Shown here: piece by piece, positions 51,654-62,671 of the stretch
Layout: each line of letters begins with the position of its first letter
Position numbering within the stretch: the first letter of the stretch is position 1
From: Stenotrophomonas maltophilia
GTDB taxonomy: Bacteria; Pseudomonadota; Gammaproteobacteria; Xanthomonadales; Xanthomonadaceae
Assembly: GCF_002205165.1 (NCBI RefSeq)
Contig: NZ_NIVS01000002.1
Span: 1-64,000, forward strand
DNA: 64,000 nucleotides
Reading direction: 5' to 3'
Notes under the pieces: model-generated
What the model saw: the letters and a program-made list of their open reading frames with translations, nothing else
What the model was told of the DNA's origin: nothing
Database searches by the model: none
Position numbers and translations under genes: made by a program

Positions 51654-52859
51654 TTACTTCACGTCCACCCACACCAGATGGTGGTCGCTGCCGTCGGCAA
51701 TCCTGGCTTCCGGGCTGTCATTGGACGGCCAGAACACGCCGCTGCCGATGTAGCTGAAGCCGACCGAGGGCAGGACGTAGTCCAGGCGCATGGTGCCGGA
51801 TTTCGGGCCGAAGTCGCCGGTGGCATGGAACGGGGCGCCCTTGCGGACGATGCCCTTCTCGGCGTACGCCAGGCTGGTCTGTTCAGCGCCGACGCTGCGC
51901 GGGGTCGGGTAGCGCAGCACGCGGGGGTTTTCGATCAGTTCCAAGATGGCTTCGTGGCGGCCGTCGCCGTCGACCGGGTCGTTGTTCAGATCGCCCAGGA
52001 TCACGAAGCGCGCATCCTGCGCGAGGCCGCCACAGTGGCCACGGTCATCGCACAGCCACGAGGTGTCGCGGTCCTTGAGGTAGTCCTGCCACAGGCGCAG
52101 TTCGTCGTGGTTGCGGGCGGCGTTGCGCTTCTCCGGGCCGTCGAAGACCGGCGGGGTCGGGTGCGAAACCAGCGCGTGCACGGTGCCGTTCGGGGTGGTC
52201 ACCGGCACATCCCAATGGGATTTGGAGGACAGGCGCAGCTGCGACCAGACGTGATCGTTGTAGAAGGATTTACCGGTACGCGGATCGATCGGGCGCAGGG
52301 CGCCGGGCATCGTGCTCCACTTCAGCAGCTGGAAGCTGCGGACCTTGGCCTCGTCGATCGGGTAGCGCGACAGCACCAGCATGCCGTACTGGCCCGGGTG
52401 CAGGCCGTAGCCCCAGGCATCGTTGCCACGCGCGCGGCCTTCGCCGCCGATCTCGCCGTTGTTGTCCAGGTCCAGGCCGCTCTGCACACCGGTATTGACC
52501 GGGGCGAGGTAGCGGTAGGCGTAGTGCAGCGGCTCGCCGCCACCGGGCTGGGCCGCTTCCAGGTAGCGCTTCTGGAACAGGTCGGCGGCGCGGTGGGCGT
52601 CGTCGTAATCGAATTCGTTGAGCAGCACCAGATCCGGGCGGACCTGCTGCAGGACGGCGGCGATCTTGCGCGCGTGTTCGCTGTCGCCTTCAAGCTCGGC
52701 GATCAGGCCGCCGGTCTCATCGCTGTACAGCGAGGTGTTGTAAGTGGCGATCCGCAGCGGTGCGGAAGCGGAATCCGGCATGGTGGCGGTCTTGGCGGGG
52801 GACTGGGCACAGGCGCCGCAGAGCAGGGCCAGGGCAAGGATCAGGGGATAGGCTTTCAT
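51654..52859 (-). CDS. Endonuclease/exonuclease/phosphatase family hydrolase, lipoprotein-like
   Basis: ATG 52859 gives 401 residues with MKAYPLILALALLCGACAQS, where Cys17 could be a lipobox cysteine (LCGAC). The mature EEP fold has LRIATYNTSLY, LVLLNEFDYDD (Glu ligand), FVILGDLNNDPVDGDGR (Asp-Asn pair) and the C-terminal SDHHLVWVDV. DNase, phosphatase and sphingomyelinase activities all occur in this family; the target is unknown. It is expected outside the cytoplasm, possibly attached to a membrane by lipid. It lies after bpt on the same strand. Confidence 0.87.
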   Translation of the reverse strand: MKAYPLILALALLCGACAQSPAKTATMPDSASAPLRIATYNTSLYSDETGGLIAELEGDSEHARKIAAVLQQVRPDLVLLNEFDYDDAHRAADLFQKRYLEAAQPGGGEPLHYAYRYLAPVNTGVQSGLDLDNNGEIGGEGRARGNDAWGYGLHPGQYGMLVLSRYPIDEAKVRSFQLLKWSTMPGALRPIDPRTGKSFYNDHVWSQLRLSSKSHWDVPVTTPNGTVHALVSHPTPPVFDGPEKRNAARNHDELRLWQDYLKDRDTSWLCDDRGHCGGLAQDARFVILGDLNNDPVDGDGRHEAILELIENPRVLRYPTPRSVGAEQTSLAYAEKGIVRKGAPFHATGDFGPKSGTMRLDYVLPSVGFSYIGSGVFWPSNDSPEARIADGSDHHLVWVDVK

Positions 52860-52896
52860 CCGCCTATTTTGCACCCGGCACGGTGTCAGTGTTGCG

Positions 52897-53652
52897 TCAG
52901 CGGCCGTCCAGTTCATCATCGAAGGCGTGCCAGCGGCGGCCGTCGTAGGCCTCCAGCGGACGGAACCGGCGCTTGTAGTCCATCTTGCGGTGGTCGCGGA
53001 TCCAGTAGCCCAGGTACAGGTGCGGCAACTGCTCGCGCCGCGCCCAGGCGATCTGCTGCAGGATCGCGAAGGTGCCCAGGCCGCGATGGGCCTGGTCCGG
53101 GTCGAAGAAGGTATAGACCGCCGAGAGCCCTTGTGGGGTGACATCGGTCACGGCGACCGCGAGCAGCAGGCCGCGATGGCCGTCCACGGCCGGGCCGCGG
53201 ATCTCGATGAAACGGCCCTGCGACCAGCGCCCGATCAGGAACTGGTCGAACTCGTGCGGACCGTGCTCGTCCATCCCGCCCTGCGCGTGGCGATGGGTCA
53301 GGTAACGGTGGTACAGCGCGAACTGCTCGTCGGTCTGCTCGGCCGCGACGATCCGCACTTCCAGATCCGCATTGCGGGCCAGGCAGCGGCGCTGGCTGCG
53401 GTCCGGTGCGAAGCGGGCCACGGGGATGCGCACCGCCACGCAGGCGTGGCAGTCGGCGCAGTGCGGGCGGTAGACCAGATCGCCGGAGCGGCGGAAGCCC
53501 CAGCCCAGCGCCATCGGGTACAGCGTGCCCAGCCGCGGATCGTTGGGGTCGAGCACCAGATCGCGTGCGGCCCGTTCCGGCCAGTAGCCACAGGGGTGGT
53601 CGCCGGTCTGGAACAGTCGCAGCTCGTCGTCGCGGTCGCCGTGTATTGCCAT
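52897..53652 (-). CDS. bpt: Leucyl/arginyl-tRNA--protein transferase Bpt (N-end rule)
   Basis: The 251-residue protein begins [20 protein letters not shown] at ATG 53652. It carries the ATE-type N-terminal Cys motif ([14 protein letters not shown]) and the C-terminal catalytic region ([37 protein letters not shown]). Bacterial Bpt adds leucine from leucyl-tRNA to N-terminal Asp/Glu, making those proteins ClpAPS substrates. Length and motif order match bpt rather than eukaryotic ATE1. It is upstream of the EEP hydrolase gene on the same strand. Confidence 0.95.
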   Translation of the reverse strand: MAIHGDRDDELRLFQTGDHPCGYWPERAARDLVLDPNDPRLGTLYPMALGWGFRRSGDLVYRPHCADCHACVAVRIPVARFAPDRSQRRCLARNADLEVRIVAAEQTDEQFALYHRYLTHRHAQGGMDEHGPHEFDQFLIGRWSQGRFIEIRGPAVDGHRGLLLAVAVTDVTPQGLSAVYTFFDPDQAHRGLGTFAILQQIAWARREQLPHLYLGYWIRDHRKMDYKRRFRPLEAYDGRRWHAFDDELDGR

Positions 53653-53806
53653 GCCTACAGCATAGCCCCGCGCCGTCGCAGCCGCCGCGACTGTCTGCCA
53701 AATGAACACGGCCGGCCGGGCTGTCAACGGTGCTGGCGCCCGCGCGTTGTTACCGGTGTGGGTGCCACGCACCGCACGCAGTTTCCCTCACGAACCGGAG
53801 TTACCC

Positions 53807-54412
53807 ATGCGCAACCGCAAATCCCTCCTGCTGCTGGCCCTGCTGCTGTCCACTGGTGCTGCCGGCCTGGCGGTCGCTGCCGATACGCCCGCCGCCGGCG
53901 ACAAGCCCGCCCGCGCCAAGCTGGACACCAATGGCGATGGCTTCATCGACCGCGCCGAAGCGGCGAAGGCCCCGCGTCTGGCCGCGCAGTTCAATACCCT
54001 GGATACCAACAAGGACGGCAAGCTCTCCCGCGAGGAACTGCCGCGCTGGCACGGCAAGCGCCACGGACGTGGCCCGGGTGGCCGCGGCGACTGGATGGCC
54101 AAGCTGGACACCAACAAGGATGGCCGCATCAGCCGTGAGGAGGCCAAGGCCGATCCGCGCCTGGCCGCGCGCTTCGAAGAGATGGACGTCAACAAGGATG
54201 GCTACCTGGACAAGGCCGACCGCGAGCTGCGCATGAAGCAGCATCGTGATGCCTGGTTCGCCGCGGCCGACACCAACAAGGACGGCCAGCTGAGCAAGGC
54301 CGAGTTCGATGCGGCCAAGGGCCCGTTCGGTGGCCCGCGTGGCGATCATCGCGATGGCAAGCACCGCGACGGCAAGCCGCCGATGGCGCCGAAGGCACCG
54401 GCGGCGAAGTAA
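53807..54412 (+). CDS. Periplasmic five-EF-hand calcium-binding protein
   Basis: ATG 53807 gives 201 residues with a signal peptide (residues 1-25, ending LAVAA). Five EF-hand loops are present at about 40-51, 66-77, 101-112, 127-138 and 155-166, each DxNxDGxxxxxE-like (for example DTNKDGKLSREE); the fourth ends in Asp instead of Glu. Short linkers and no long helices separate them, so it may act as a Ca2+ sensor or buffer in the periplasm. A His/Gly/Asp-rich tail with HRDGKHRDGK might bind other metals. It is monocistronic, divergent from bpt. Confidence 0.9.
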   Translation: MRNRKSLLLLALLLSTGAAGLAVAADTPAAGDKPARAKLDTNGDGFIDRAEAAKAPRLAAQFNTLDTNKDGKLSREELPRWHGKRHGRGPGGRGDWMAKLDTNKDGRISREEAKADPRLAARFEEMDVNKDGYLDKADRELRMKQHRDAWFAAADTNKDGQLSKAEFDAAKGPFGGPRGDHRDGKHRDGKPPMAPKAPAAK

Positions 54413-54436
54413 GCCGTCCGCTGTAGCTGCAGGACG

Positions 54437-54464
54437 AAAGCGCCGGTCATCGACCGGCGCTTTT
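54437..54464. terminator. Bidirectional terminator
   Basis: AAAGCGCCGGTC and GACCGGCGCTTT form a perfect 12-base stem around ATC, with T-tracts in both directions, between the convergent EF-hand and sigma-factor genes. Confidence 0.92.
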
Positions 54465-54469
54465 CTGTT

Positions 54470-55678
54470 TCAGATGCGGCCGTTCCGGTACATCGCCCAG
54501 ACGATGGTGCCGACCACGAACAGGTTCATCACCCACAGCGCCTTGCGGCCGTACAGCGACTCGTATTTCCAGTTCGGGCCAGTGCGTCCATGGCGGGCCG
54601 CATCGCGCGCGATCATCGGGGCCATGATCCGCTGCAGCGGGACGAGACACTGATAGTTGACCATGGACAGCCCGATCGCCAACGCCACCACGGGCCAGTA
54701 CCAGGCCAGCGGCAGGAAGCTCAAGGCGAACACGGCGACACACGTCACCATGGCAGTGAACGTGCTGTAGTGCACGAACCCGCGGATGGCGGTTCGCTCA
54801 CTCTCGTTCTCGGCGTATGAGAGCAGGTAACGGCCCCCCAGGTAACTGCCCAGCACGCCCCCGACCACGCTGCCGGCGATCGCGCCCCAGGCGAAATCCG
54901 GCGGCAGCACGTGACTCTGGCTGGCCGCTGCACTCAGTGAACCCAAGGCGGCACCGCCGGAAACACTGGCACCGCCCAGCCCGAGCTTGCTGGTGCCCAG
55001 CCCGGTGCCGAGCAGGATCGCGGCACTGGCCGTGCCGGGCGCGGCGACCAGCACCATCGAGACCACCGTCGTGGCGAACGCCGCACTCGGCGCGCTGCTG
55101 CGCGCGAACTCGCTGAAGCGGCGCATCATTTCCTCGCGGACAGTGGCACGTGCGCGCGAGAGGCGCTTGCGCACGGCGGCATCACTGAGGCCGAGCAGAT
55201 CGGCGACCTGCTGCGAGCTCTGGCCTTCGCGGTAATACAGCAGCAGGGTCTCGCGGCTGTCTTCGGGCAGCGCCGAGATGATCTCTTCGGCCGCCAGTTC
55301 CTCTTCCACCCGCTGCAGGTGCTCCGGCGCGCTTGGGCTGGGGTCGGCAGCCATGTTGATGGCGATCTCGGCCGCTTCTCCGGAAAGCGGGCGGCCGCGG
55401 TTGGCCCGCAGCCAGTCGCGGGCGAGATTGCGAGTGATCTGGCGCAGCCAGGGCAGGAAGCTGGCATGGCTGTGCAGCTGGTTGAGCTGCTGCCAGGCCT
55501 TGATGAACGCCTCCTGCGCGATGTCTTCGCTGGCGTGCACGTCGCGGGTGATCGCCAGTGCGATCGCGGTGACCGTGTTCTGGCAGGCCAGCACGATGCG
55601 TCCATAGGACTGCTGGCAGCCGCCGGCCGCGGCCGGCAATTCGCGTTCGAGCGTGGTGGTCAGCGGATGCGGCGTCAT
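54470..55678 (-). CDS. ECF-type sigma factor fused to a C-terminal membrane domain
   Basis: ATG 55678, with GGAGG upstream, gives 402 residues. Residues 1-190 are an RNA polymerase sigma factor: region 2 (about 35-95, HASEDIAQEAFIKAWQQLNQ, FLPWLRQITRNLARDWLR) and region 4 (about 130-190, LPEDSRETLLLYYREGQSSQ, VADLLGLSDAAVRKRLSRAR). After residue 195 come about five hydrophobic segments to residue 395. No anti-sigma gene adjoins it. The membrane part may hold the sigma factor inactive until a signal frees it; that is inference. Downstream of tesB and the DUF2007-like gene. Confidence 0.92.
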   Translation of the reverse strand: MTPHPLTTTLERELPAAAGGCQQSYGRIVLACQNTVTAIALAITRDVHASEDIAQEAFIKAWQQLNQLHSHASFLPWLRQITRNLARDWLRANRGRPLSGEAAEIAINMAADPSPSAPEHLQRVEEELAAEEIISALPEDSRETLLLYYREGQSSQQVADLLGLSDAAVRKRLSRARATVREEMMRRFSEFARSSAPSAAFATTVVSMVLVAAPGTASAAILLGTGLGTSKLGLGGASVSGGAALGSLSAAASQSHVLPPDFAWGAIAGSVVGGVLGSYLGGRYLLSYAENESERTAIRGFVHYSTFTAMVTCVAVFALSFLPLAWYWPVVALAIGLSMVNYQCLVPLQRIMAPMIARDAARHGRTGPNWKYESLYGRKALWVMNLFVVGTIVWAMYRNGRI

Positions 55679-55739
55679 GGTGTCCTCCCCCGGGGATGGT
55701 TCCATCATGACGCGTGCCGGGCCGGGATGTGACCGGAGA

Positions 55740-55759
55740 GTGCCGGCAGCGGCCGGCAC
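55740..55759 (-). repeat. Possible degenerate SMAG-like hairpin
   Basis: GTGCCGGC and GCCGGCAC flank AGCG between the DUF2007-like gene and the sigma-factor gene. The stem resembles the GTAG repeat at 57230, but no GTAG head is present, so this may be a chance hairpin. Confidence 0.35.
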
Positions 55760-55765
55760 CCCCGG

Positions 55766-56275
55766 TTACTCGGTGGGCTGGATCCGGACCCGCACTTCCT
55801 CTTCTTCCGGCGGCGTGGCTGCCGGTGCCGTCGGCGTCGAGGCCGGCTGGGTTACCGGGGCCGGGGCGGGCGCCACGACCGGCGCGCCGCGGTGGCGCAT
55901 GACCACCACCATCGCCACGGCAGCGATCACCAGCAGCAGGCCGATGCGGATGCGCCAGGCCCAGTTGCGCGGTGCGTCGGCCTGGGCGACCTCGTCGCGG
56001 AACGCGAACTGCGCGGTCGGGTGATCGCGGCGGGTGGTTTCCAGCAGGCGTGCATCGCGCAGGATCTCGCGCGCGCGCGGCTGATCGTCGGCATGCACCA
56101 CCCACAGCGTCGGGTGAGTGGTGGCCTTTTCCTTGTCCAGATAGCTGAACTGGCTGCCGCGCTTGCTGTGGTACGAGCGTCCGTTGGTGATGCGCACTTC
56201 GATGCCGGCGTCGCGCAGCAGCTGGGCCACGCCTTCGACGGTTTCCACGCGCTGGCTGTTGAAGATCTGTCTCAT
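55766..56275 (-). CDS. DUF2007-like / putative pathogenicity-like membrane protein
   Basis: ATG 56275 gives 169 residues. The N-terminal third resembles DUF2007 putative signal-transducing proteins (MRQIFNSQRVETVEGVAQLL, AGIEVRITNGRSYH), then a helix (RIGLLLVIAAVAMVVVM) and an extracytoplasmic Pro/Ala/Thr-rich end with Glu-rich EEEEVRVRIQ. In Xanthomonas similar proteins are annotated pathogenicity-like, but the function is unknown. It lies between tesB (2 bases upstream) and the sigma-factor gene (87 bases). Confidence 0.8.
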   Translation of the reverse strand: MRQIFNSQRVETVEGVAQLLRDAGIEVRITNGRSYHSKRGSQFSYLDKEKATTHPTLWVVHADDQPRAREILRDARLLETTRRDHPTAQFAFRDEVAQADAPRNWAWRIRIGLLLVIAAVAMVVVMRHRGAPVVAPAPAPVTQPASTPTAPAATPPEEEEVRVRIQPTE

Positions 56276-56276
56276 G

Positions 56277-57194
56277 TCAGTCCTTGGCCGGTACGGCGGC
56301 GGCCGCGGCACTGTCGTCGACCACGCGGATCAGGCCTTCCTGGGCCGTACTGGCGACCAGGATGCCGTTGCGGGTGAAGAACTGGCCACGCGCCAGCCCG
56401 CGCGAATCCTGCGCGCTGGGGCTGTCCAGCGAATACAGCAGCCAATCGTCGGCGCGGAACGGGCGGTGGAACCAGATCGCATGGTCCAGCGAGGCCATCT
56501 GCACATGCGGCTGGTAGTAGCTGATGCCGTGCGGGAAGGTCGCCGTGCCGAGCAGGTGGAAATCCGAGGCGTAGGCGAGCAGCGCCTGGTGCAGCTCGGG
56601 CGCATCGCCAACGGTCTCGTTCAGGCGCAGCCAGACCTGGTGGTACGGCGGACGCTTGGGCGGGTTGAGTTCATCGCGCGGGTAGACATGGCGGAACTCG
56701 AACGGGCCGCCGCGCGAGAGCCAGCGCTGCACCTTGATCGGCAGGCGATCCAGGACCGCCTGCGGCAGCGGCTGGTTCGGTTCGATGTCTTCCGGCTGCG
56801 GCACTTCCGGCATCTTGTGCTGGTGCTCGGCGCCTGTCTCGGCCTGCTGGAACGAGGCCGCGCAGAAGAAGATCACTTTGCCGTGCTGGATCGCAGTGAC
56901 CCGGCGCACGGAGAAGCTGCCGCCGTCGCGGGTGCGGTCCACGTCATAGACGATGGGGTGGTCGATGTTGCCGGCGCGCAGGAAGTAAGCGTGCAGCGAA
57001 TGCACGTGGCGGCCGTTCTCGACGGTCTTCTGGGCAGCCGACAGCGCCTGGCCCAGCACCTGGCCGCCGAAGACGTACTTGGTGCCGATATCGCGGCTCT
57101 GGCCGCGGAACAGATTGTCTTCCAGCCGTTCGAGCGAGAGCAGGTCGATCAGCTCGGAAACGACGGGTTCGTGCGTGGCGGACAAAGGCGGCAA
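56277..57194 (-). CDS. tesB: Acyl-CoA thioesterase II (TesB)
   Basis: The 305-residue protein has two hot-dog domains: DIGTKYVFGGQVLGQALSAA near the N-terminus and LDHAIWFHRPFRADDWLLYS, SRGLARGQFFTRNGILVAST in the second. The Asp in ASLDHAIWFH is the catalytic Asp region. It hydrolyses medium- and long-chain acyl-CoA. The start is a TTG, 57194 or 57185, since no suitable ATG is present. It is first in the tesB, DUF2007-like and sigma-factor gene row. Confidence 0.94.
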   Translation of the reverse strand: MPPLSATHEPVVSELIDLLSLERLEDNLFRGQSRDIGTKYVFGGQVLGQALSAAQKTVENGRHVHSLHAYFLRAGNIDHPIVYDVDRTRDGGSFSVRRVTAIQHGKVIFFCAASFQQAETGAEHQHKMPEVPQPEDIEPNQPLPQAVLDRLPIKVQRWLSRGGPFEFRHVYPRDELNPPKRPPYHQVWLRLNETVGDAPELHQALLAYASDFHLLGTATFPHGISYYQPHVQMASLDHAIWFHRPFRADDWLLYSLDSPSAQDSRGLARGQFFTRNGILVASTAQEGLIRVVDDSAAAAAVPAKD

Positions 57195-57229
57195 CCTGGG
57201 TTGGACTGGCGCCGATTATACGGGGTCCG

Positions 57230-57300
57230 GTAGTGCCGGCCGCTGGCCGGCTCCTCGTCATGTCCACGCGCACGCGGCGCCGGCCAGCGGCCGGCATTAC
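57230..57300. repeat. SMAG-type REP inverted dimer, second subfamily
   Basis: GTAGT plus hairpin GCCGGCC-GCT-GGCCGGC (57235-57251) faces a mirrored unit (57279-57295) ending ATTAC. The stem sequence differs from the units at 38074 and 39428, so two SMAG subfamilies exist within 20 kb. It lies in the gap between tesB and the crotonase gene. Confidence 0.88.
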
Positions 57301-57331
57301 CGGTGTTTGCGGGGGTGTCCGTGTTCGCGGG

Positions 57332-58111
57332 TCAGCCCTTTCCGAGCCTCGCGACCAGCCCATGCAGCGCCTGCTGGGCGTCGGGGGCGTACCAAGCCTC
57401 GACGAAGCGGTCGAGCTGGATCAGGTCGGCGTGCAGGGCCTCATGCAGGTCGGCGCGGGCGATGGTGCGGGTCAGCAGCATCGGCTGCCGCGGCAGCTTG
57501 AGCAGGCTCTGCAGCCAGGCCACGGCGCGGGCCACGACCAGGTCGGCATCGACCACCTCATCGACCAGCCCGATCTGCAGCGCACGCTCGGCCGGCACCA
57601 TCTCGCCGCCGACCAGCAGGGTGGTGGCCCGGTGGTGGCCGACCACGCGGCGCATCAGGCGCTGGATGCCTTCCGGCGCGACCAGCCCGACCTGCACTTC
57701 GTTCAGGCCGATCACCGTGGGATGGGCGGCGTCCGGGCTGTGCGCGATGATCCGGTAGTCGCAGCACAGGGCCAGCACGCAGCCGCCGGCCGGGGCATGC
57801 CCGGTCAGGGCGGCGACCACAGGCACGCGGCATTCGGCCAGGGTGCGCACGGCGCCGAAGAACGCCTGCCAGCTGTCCAGCAGCTTGTGCTTGTCCTCGC
57901 CGTGGCTGAGCAGATGCGGCACGTCCATGCCGGCGCTGAAGATGCGCTCGCTGCCCGAGAGCACGATGCCGTGCACATCCTCGGCCATGGCCTGGTTGAT
58001 CGCCTGGATCAGGTGCCGGCACAGCTCGGTGTCCAACGCATTGACCGGGGGGCGCGCCAGCCGCAGTTCGCGGATGGGGCCATGGTTGATCACCTCGATG
58101 AGCGTCGTCAT
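57332..58111 (-). CDS. Enoyl-CoA hydratase/isomerase (crotonase) family protein
   Basis: ATG 58111 (MTTLIEVINHGPIREL) gives 259 residues with the crotonase fold: oxyanion-hole segments RIFSAGMDVPHLL and GHAPAGGCVLALCCDYRI, and NEVQVGLVAPEGIQRL. The Glu positions of classic hydratases are not both evident, so it may be an isomerase or another crotonase activity. In-frame upstream ATG at 58156 overlaps the divergent PCu(A)C gene region. No other beta-oxidation gene adjoins it. Confidence 0.88.
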   Translation of the reverse strand: MTTLIEVINHGPIRELRLARPPVNALDTELCRHLIQAINQAMAEDVHGIVLSGSERIFSAGMDVPHLLSHGEDKHKLLDSWQAFFGAVRTLAECRVPVVAALTGHAPAGGCVLALCCDYRIIAHSPDAAHPTVIGLNEVQVGLVAPEGIQRLMRRVVGHHRATTLLVGGEMVPAERALQIGLVDEVVDADLVVARAVAWLQSLLKLPRQPMLLTRTIARADLHEALHADLIQLDRFVEAWYAPDAQQALHGLVARLGKG

Positions 58112-58145
58112 GCTGCAGTCTCGTTGCGGACAGGGAACGAGGCCG

Positions 58146-58589
58146 ATGATAACCAAACCATTCGTGTGCGTATTGTTGGGGCTGTGTGCGTTCGCAGCAT
58201 CAGCCGGCGCCGCCGAGCCGGCCTGCGTGTCGGTGCGTGAGGGCTGGGTACGCCTGCCACCGGGGCCGATGCCGATGGCGGCCGGTTACGGGCAGATCCG
58301 CAATGACTGCCGCCGCGCGGTGGTGGTGGTCGGTGCCGGCAGCAAGGCGTTCGGCGATGTGTCGCTGCACGAAACCACGCTGGTCGACGGCGTCAGCCGC
58401 ATGCGCGCGGTGGAACGCCTGCCGATCGCGGCCGGGGCGACGGTCGAACTCAAACCCGGTGGCCTGCACCTGATGCTGATGCAGCCGGAGGTGGCGCTGA
58501 AAGCAGGGGCCCAGCTGCCGTTGCGGCTCAGTCTGGAAGACGGGCGCAAGGTGGATGGCATGCTGCAGGTGCGCAACGCGGTGAAGTAG
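58146..58589 (+). CDS. Periplasmic copper chaperone PCu(A)C
   Basis: ATG 58146 gives 147 residues with signal peptide (MITKPFVCVLLGLCAFAASA). The mature DUF461/PCu(A)C fold has the H(M)X10MX21HXM copper site: Met residues in LPPGPMPMAAGYG, His in VSLHETTLVDGVSRMRAVE, and HLM in GGLHLMLM. It carries Cu(I) to the cytochrome c oxidase CuA site. An extra Cys at residue 27 (EPACVSV) is unusual. It is followed by a strong terminator and is divergent from the crotonase gene. Confidence 0.92.
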   Translation: MITKPFVCVLLGLCAFAASAGAAEPACVSVREGWVRLPPGPMPMAAGYGQIRNDCRRAVVVVGAGSKAFGDVSLHETTLVDGVSRMRAVERLPIAAGATVELKPGGLHLMLMQPEVALKAGAQLPLRLSLEDGRKVDGMLQVRNAVK

Positions 58590-58613
58590 CGGTGCGCGTT
58601 CGCGCACCCGAAA

Positions 58614-58640
58614 AAAAGGCCGCCCCATGGGCGGCCTTTT
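58614..58640. terminator. Bidirectional terminator
   Basis: AAAAGGCCGCCC and GGGCGGCCTTTT form a perfect 12-base stem around CAT between the convergent PCu(A)C and thioesterase genes. Confidence 0.93.
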
Positions 58641-58663
58641 CGTTCCATCGGTTCTGCAGTCGC

Positions 58664-59067
58664 TCAGCTCGATGCCGTACGGATCGCCTCGGGCAACGGT
58701 GCGCTCTTGCCGGTCTGCGTGTCCATCCAGACCACCACCACGTTGCCATCCGAATACAGCGTGCTGTCGTTCTTTTCGTCCACGATGCGGTGGCCGATGG
58801 TCACGCTGCTGTTGCCGAGGCGCTCGACGAACAGCTCCACCACGATGTCGTTGGGCCACACGATCGGCAGGCGGTAGTTGACGTTCGTCGCGGCCACCAC
58901 CGGTGCGATGCGGTCGGTCATCGAAACGCCCTCCACGCCCAGCATCCAGCGCACGCGCGCCTCTTCCAGGTAGGAGATGTACTTGGCGTTGTTCACGTGG
59001 CCCATGCTGTCCATGTCGCGCCAGCGGACGCTGATCGGCACGCGGGCGAGGATCTTGTGCTCGTTGC

Positions 59068-59071
<4 letters not shown>
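58664..59071 (-). CDS. 4HBT (hot-dog) acyl-CoA thioesterase
   Basis: The 135-residue hot-dog protein has [20 protein letters not shown], with the catalytic Asp in DMDSMGHVN, typical of 4-hydroxybenzoyl-CoA/YbgC-type thioesterases. It should hydrolyse short or aromatic acyl-CoA. Its start overlaps the uvrA stop by ATGA, so it is translated from the uvrA transcript, an odd pairing of DNA repair with thioester hydrolysis that may be only operon economy. Confidence 0.9.
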
Positions 59072-62043
<2,972 letters not shown>

Positions 62044-62242
62044 GGGGGATCCGTTGTGGGGCTTCGGCTCAGGGAGCCGGCAAGCGGGTGGGGCAATCGG
62101 AAACGGCAATCGGTCAGCCTACCGAGCTTGGGATTTGGGGGCAATCGCGGACTTTGCCACCCCCATGTCTCATTCGCTGAGACCCCGCCAGCCGGTTTCC
62201 TGAACCGTATTCAGCCAAATCCGGGTCAGAGCAGGGGGTGGG

Positions 62243-62272
62243 TTGACCCGAAGTGGTTGAAGTCATTAAAAT
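62243..62272 (+). promoter_or_regulatory. Sigma-70 promoter for rplU-rpmA
   Basis: TTGACC (62243-62248) and TAAAAT (62267-62272) are 18 bases apart, 67 bases before the rplU start, in the 295-base uvrA-rplU divergent region. The remainder of that region shows no gene. Confidence 0.75.
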
Positions 62273-62338
62273 TCCGCTTCTGTCCGCCCTCGATGGCGGC
62301 AGTCCATAGACCACAATAACTACAGAGGAAGTCTGGTC

Positions 62339-62656
62339 ATGTACGCAGTACTGGTAACCGGCGGTAAGCAATACCGTGTGGCGCAGGGCGAAACGCTCCG
62401 CGTTGAAAAGCTCGAAGTCGAAGTCGGCAACGAGATCAAGTTCGACAACATCCTGATGCTGGGCGACAGCGATGGCATCAAGCTGGGCGACGCGCTGAGC
62501 GGCGCTTCGGTCACTGCCAAGGTCGTGTCCCAGGGTCGTGCCGACAAGGTCCGGATCATCAAGTTCCGTCGCCGTAAGCACCACATGAAGCGCCAGGGTC
62601 ACCGTCAGTACTACACCGAAATCGAGATCACCGGCATTGCCGGTGGCAGCAAGTAA
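62339..62656 (+). CDS. rplU: 50S ribosomal protein L21
   Basis: The 105-residue protein begins [20 protein letters not shown] and ends with the conserved [20 protein letters not shown] segment that contacts 23S rRNA. It is preceded by GAGGAAG and followed 15 bases later by rpmA; rplU-rpmA-obgE is the normal order. Codon use is strongly biased, as in highly expressed genes. Confidence 0.98.
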   Translation: MYAVLVTGGKQYRVAQGETLRVEKLEVEVGNEIKFDNILMLGDSDGIKLGDALSGASVTAKVVSQGRADKVRIIKFRRRKHHMKRQGHRQYYTEIEITGIAGGSK

Positions 62657-62671
62657 TAAGGAGAAGCAGTC

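Noticed and set aside
53920..54320. Repeated GACACCAACAAGGAC-like DNA units
   Set aside because: They encode the EF-hand loops and are protein repeats, not a CRISPR array or DNA tandem repeat.
55740..55759. A further firm SMAG copy
   Set aside because: The stem fits but the GTAG head is absent, so it is listed only as a low-confidence hairpin.
58587..58608. GTAG followed by a GGTGCGCG/CGCGCACC hairpin after the PCu(A)C gene
   Set aside because: It resembles a SMAG unit, but its loop is only 2 bases, its stem matches no other copy in the window, and GTAG arises from a normal stop codon context.
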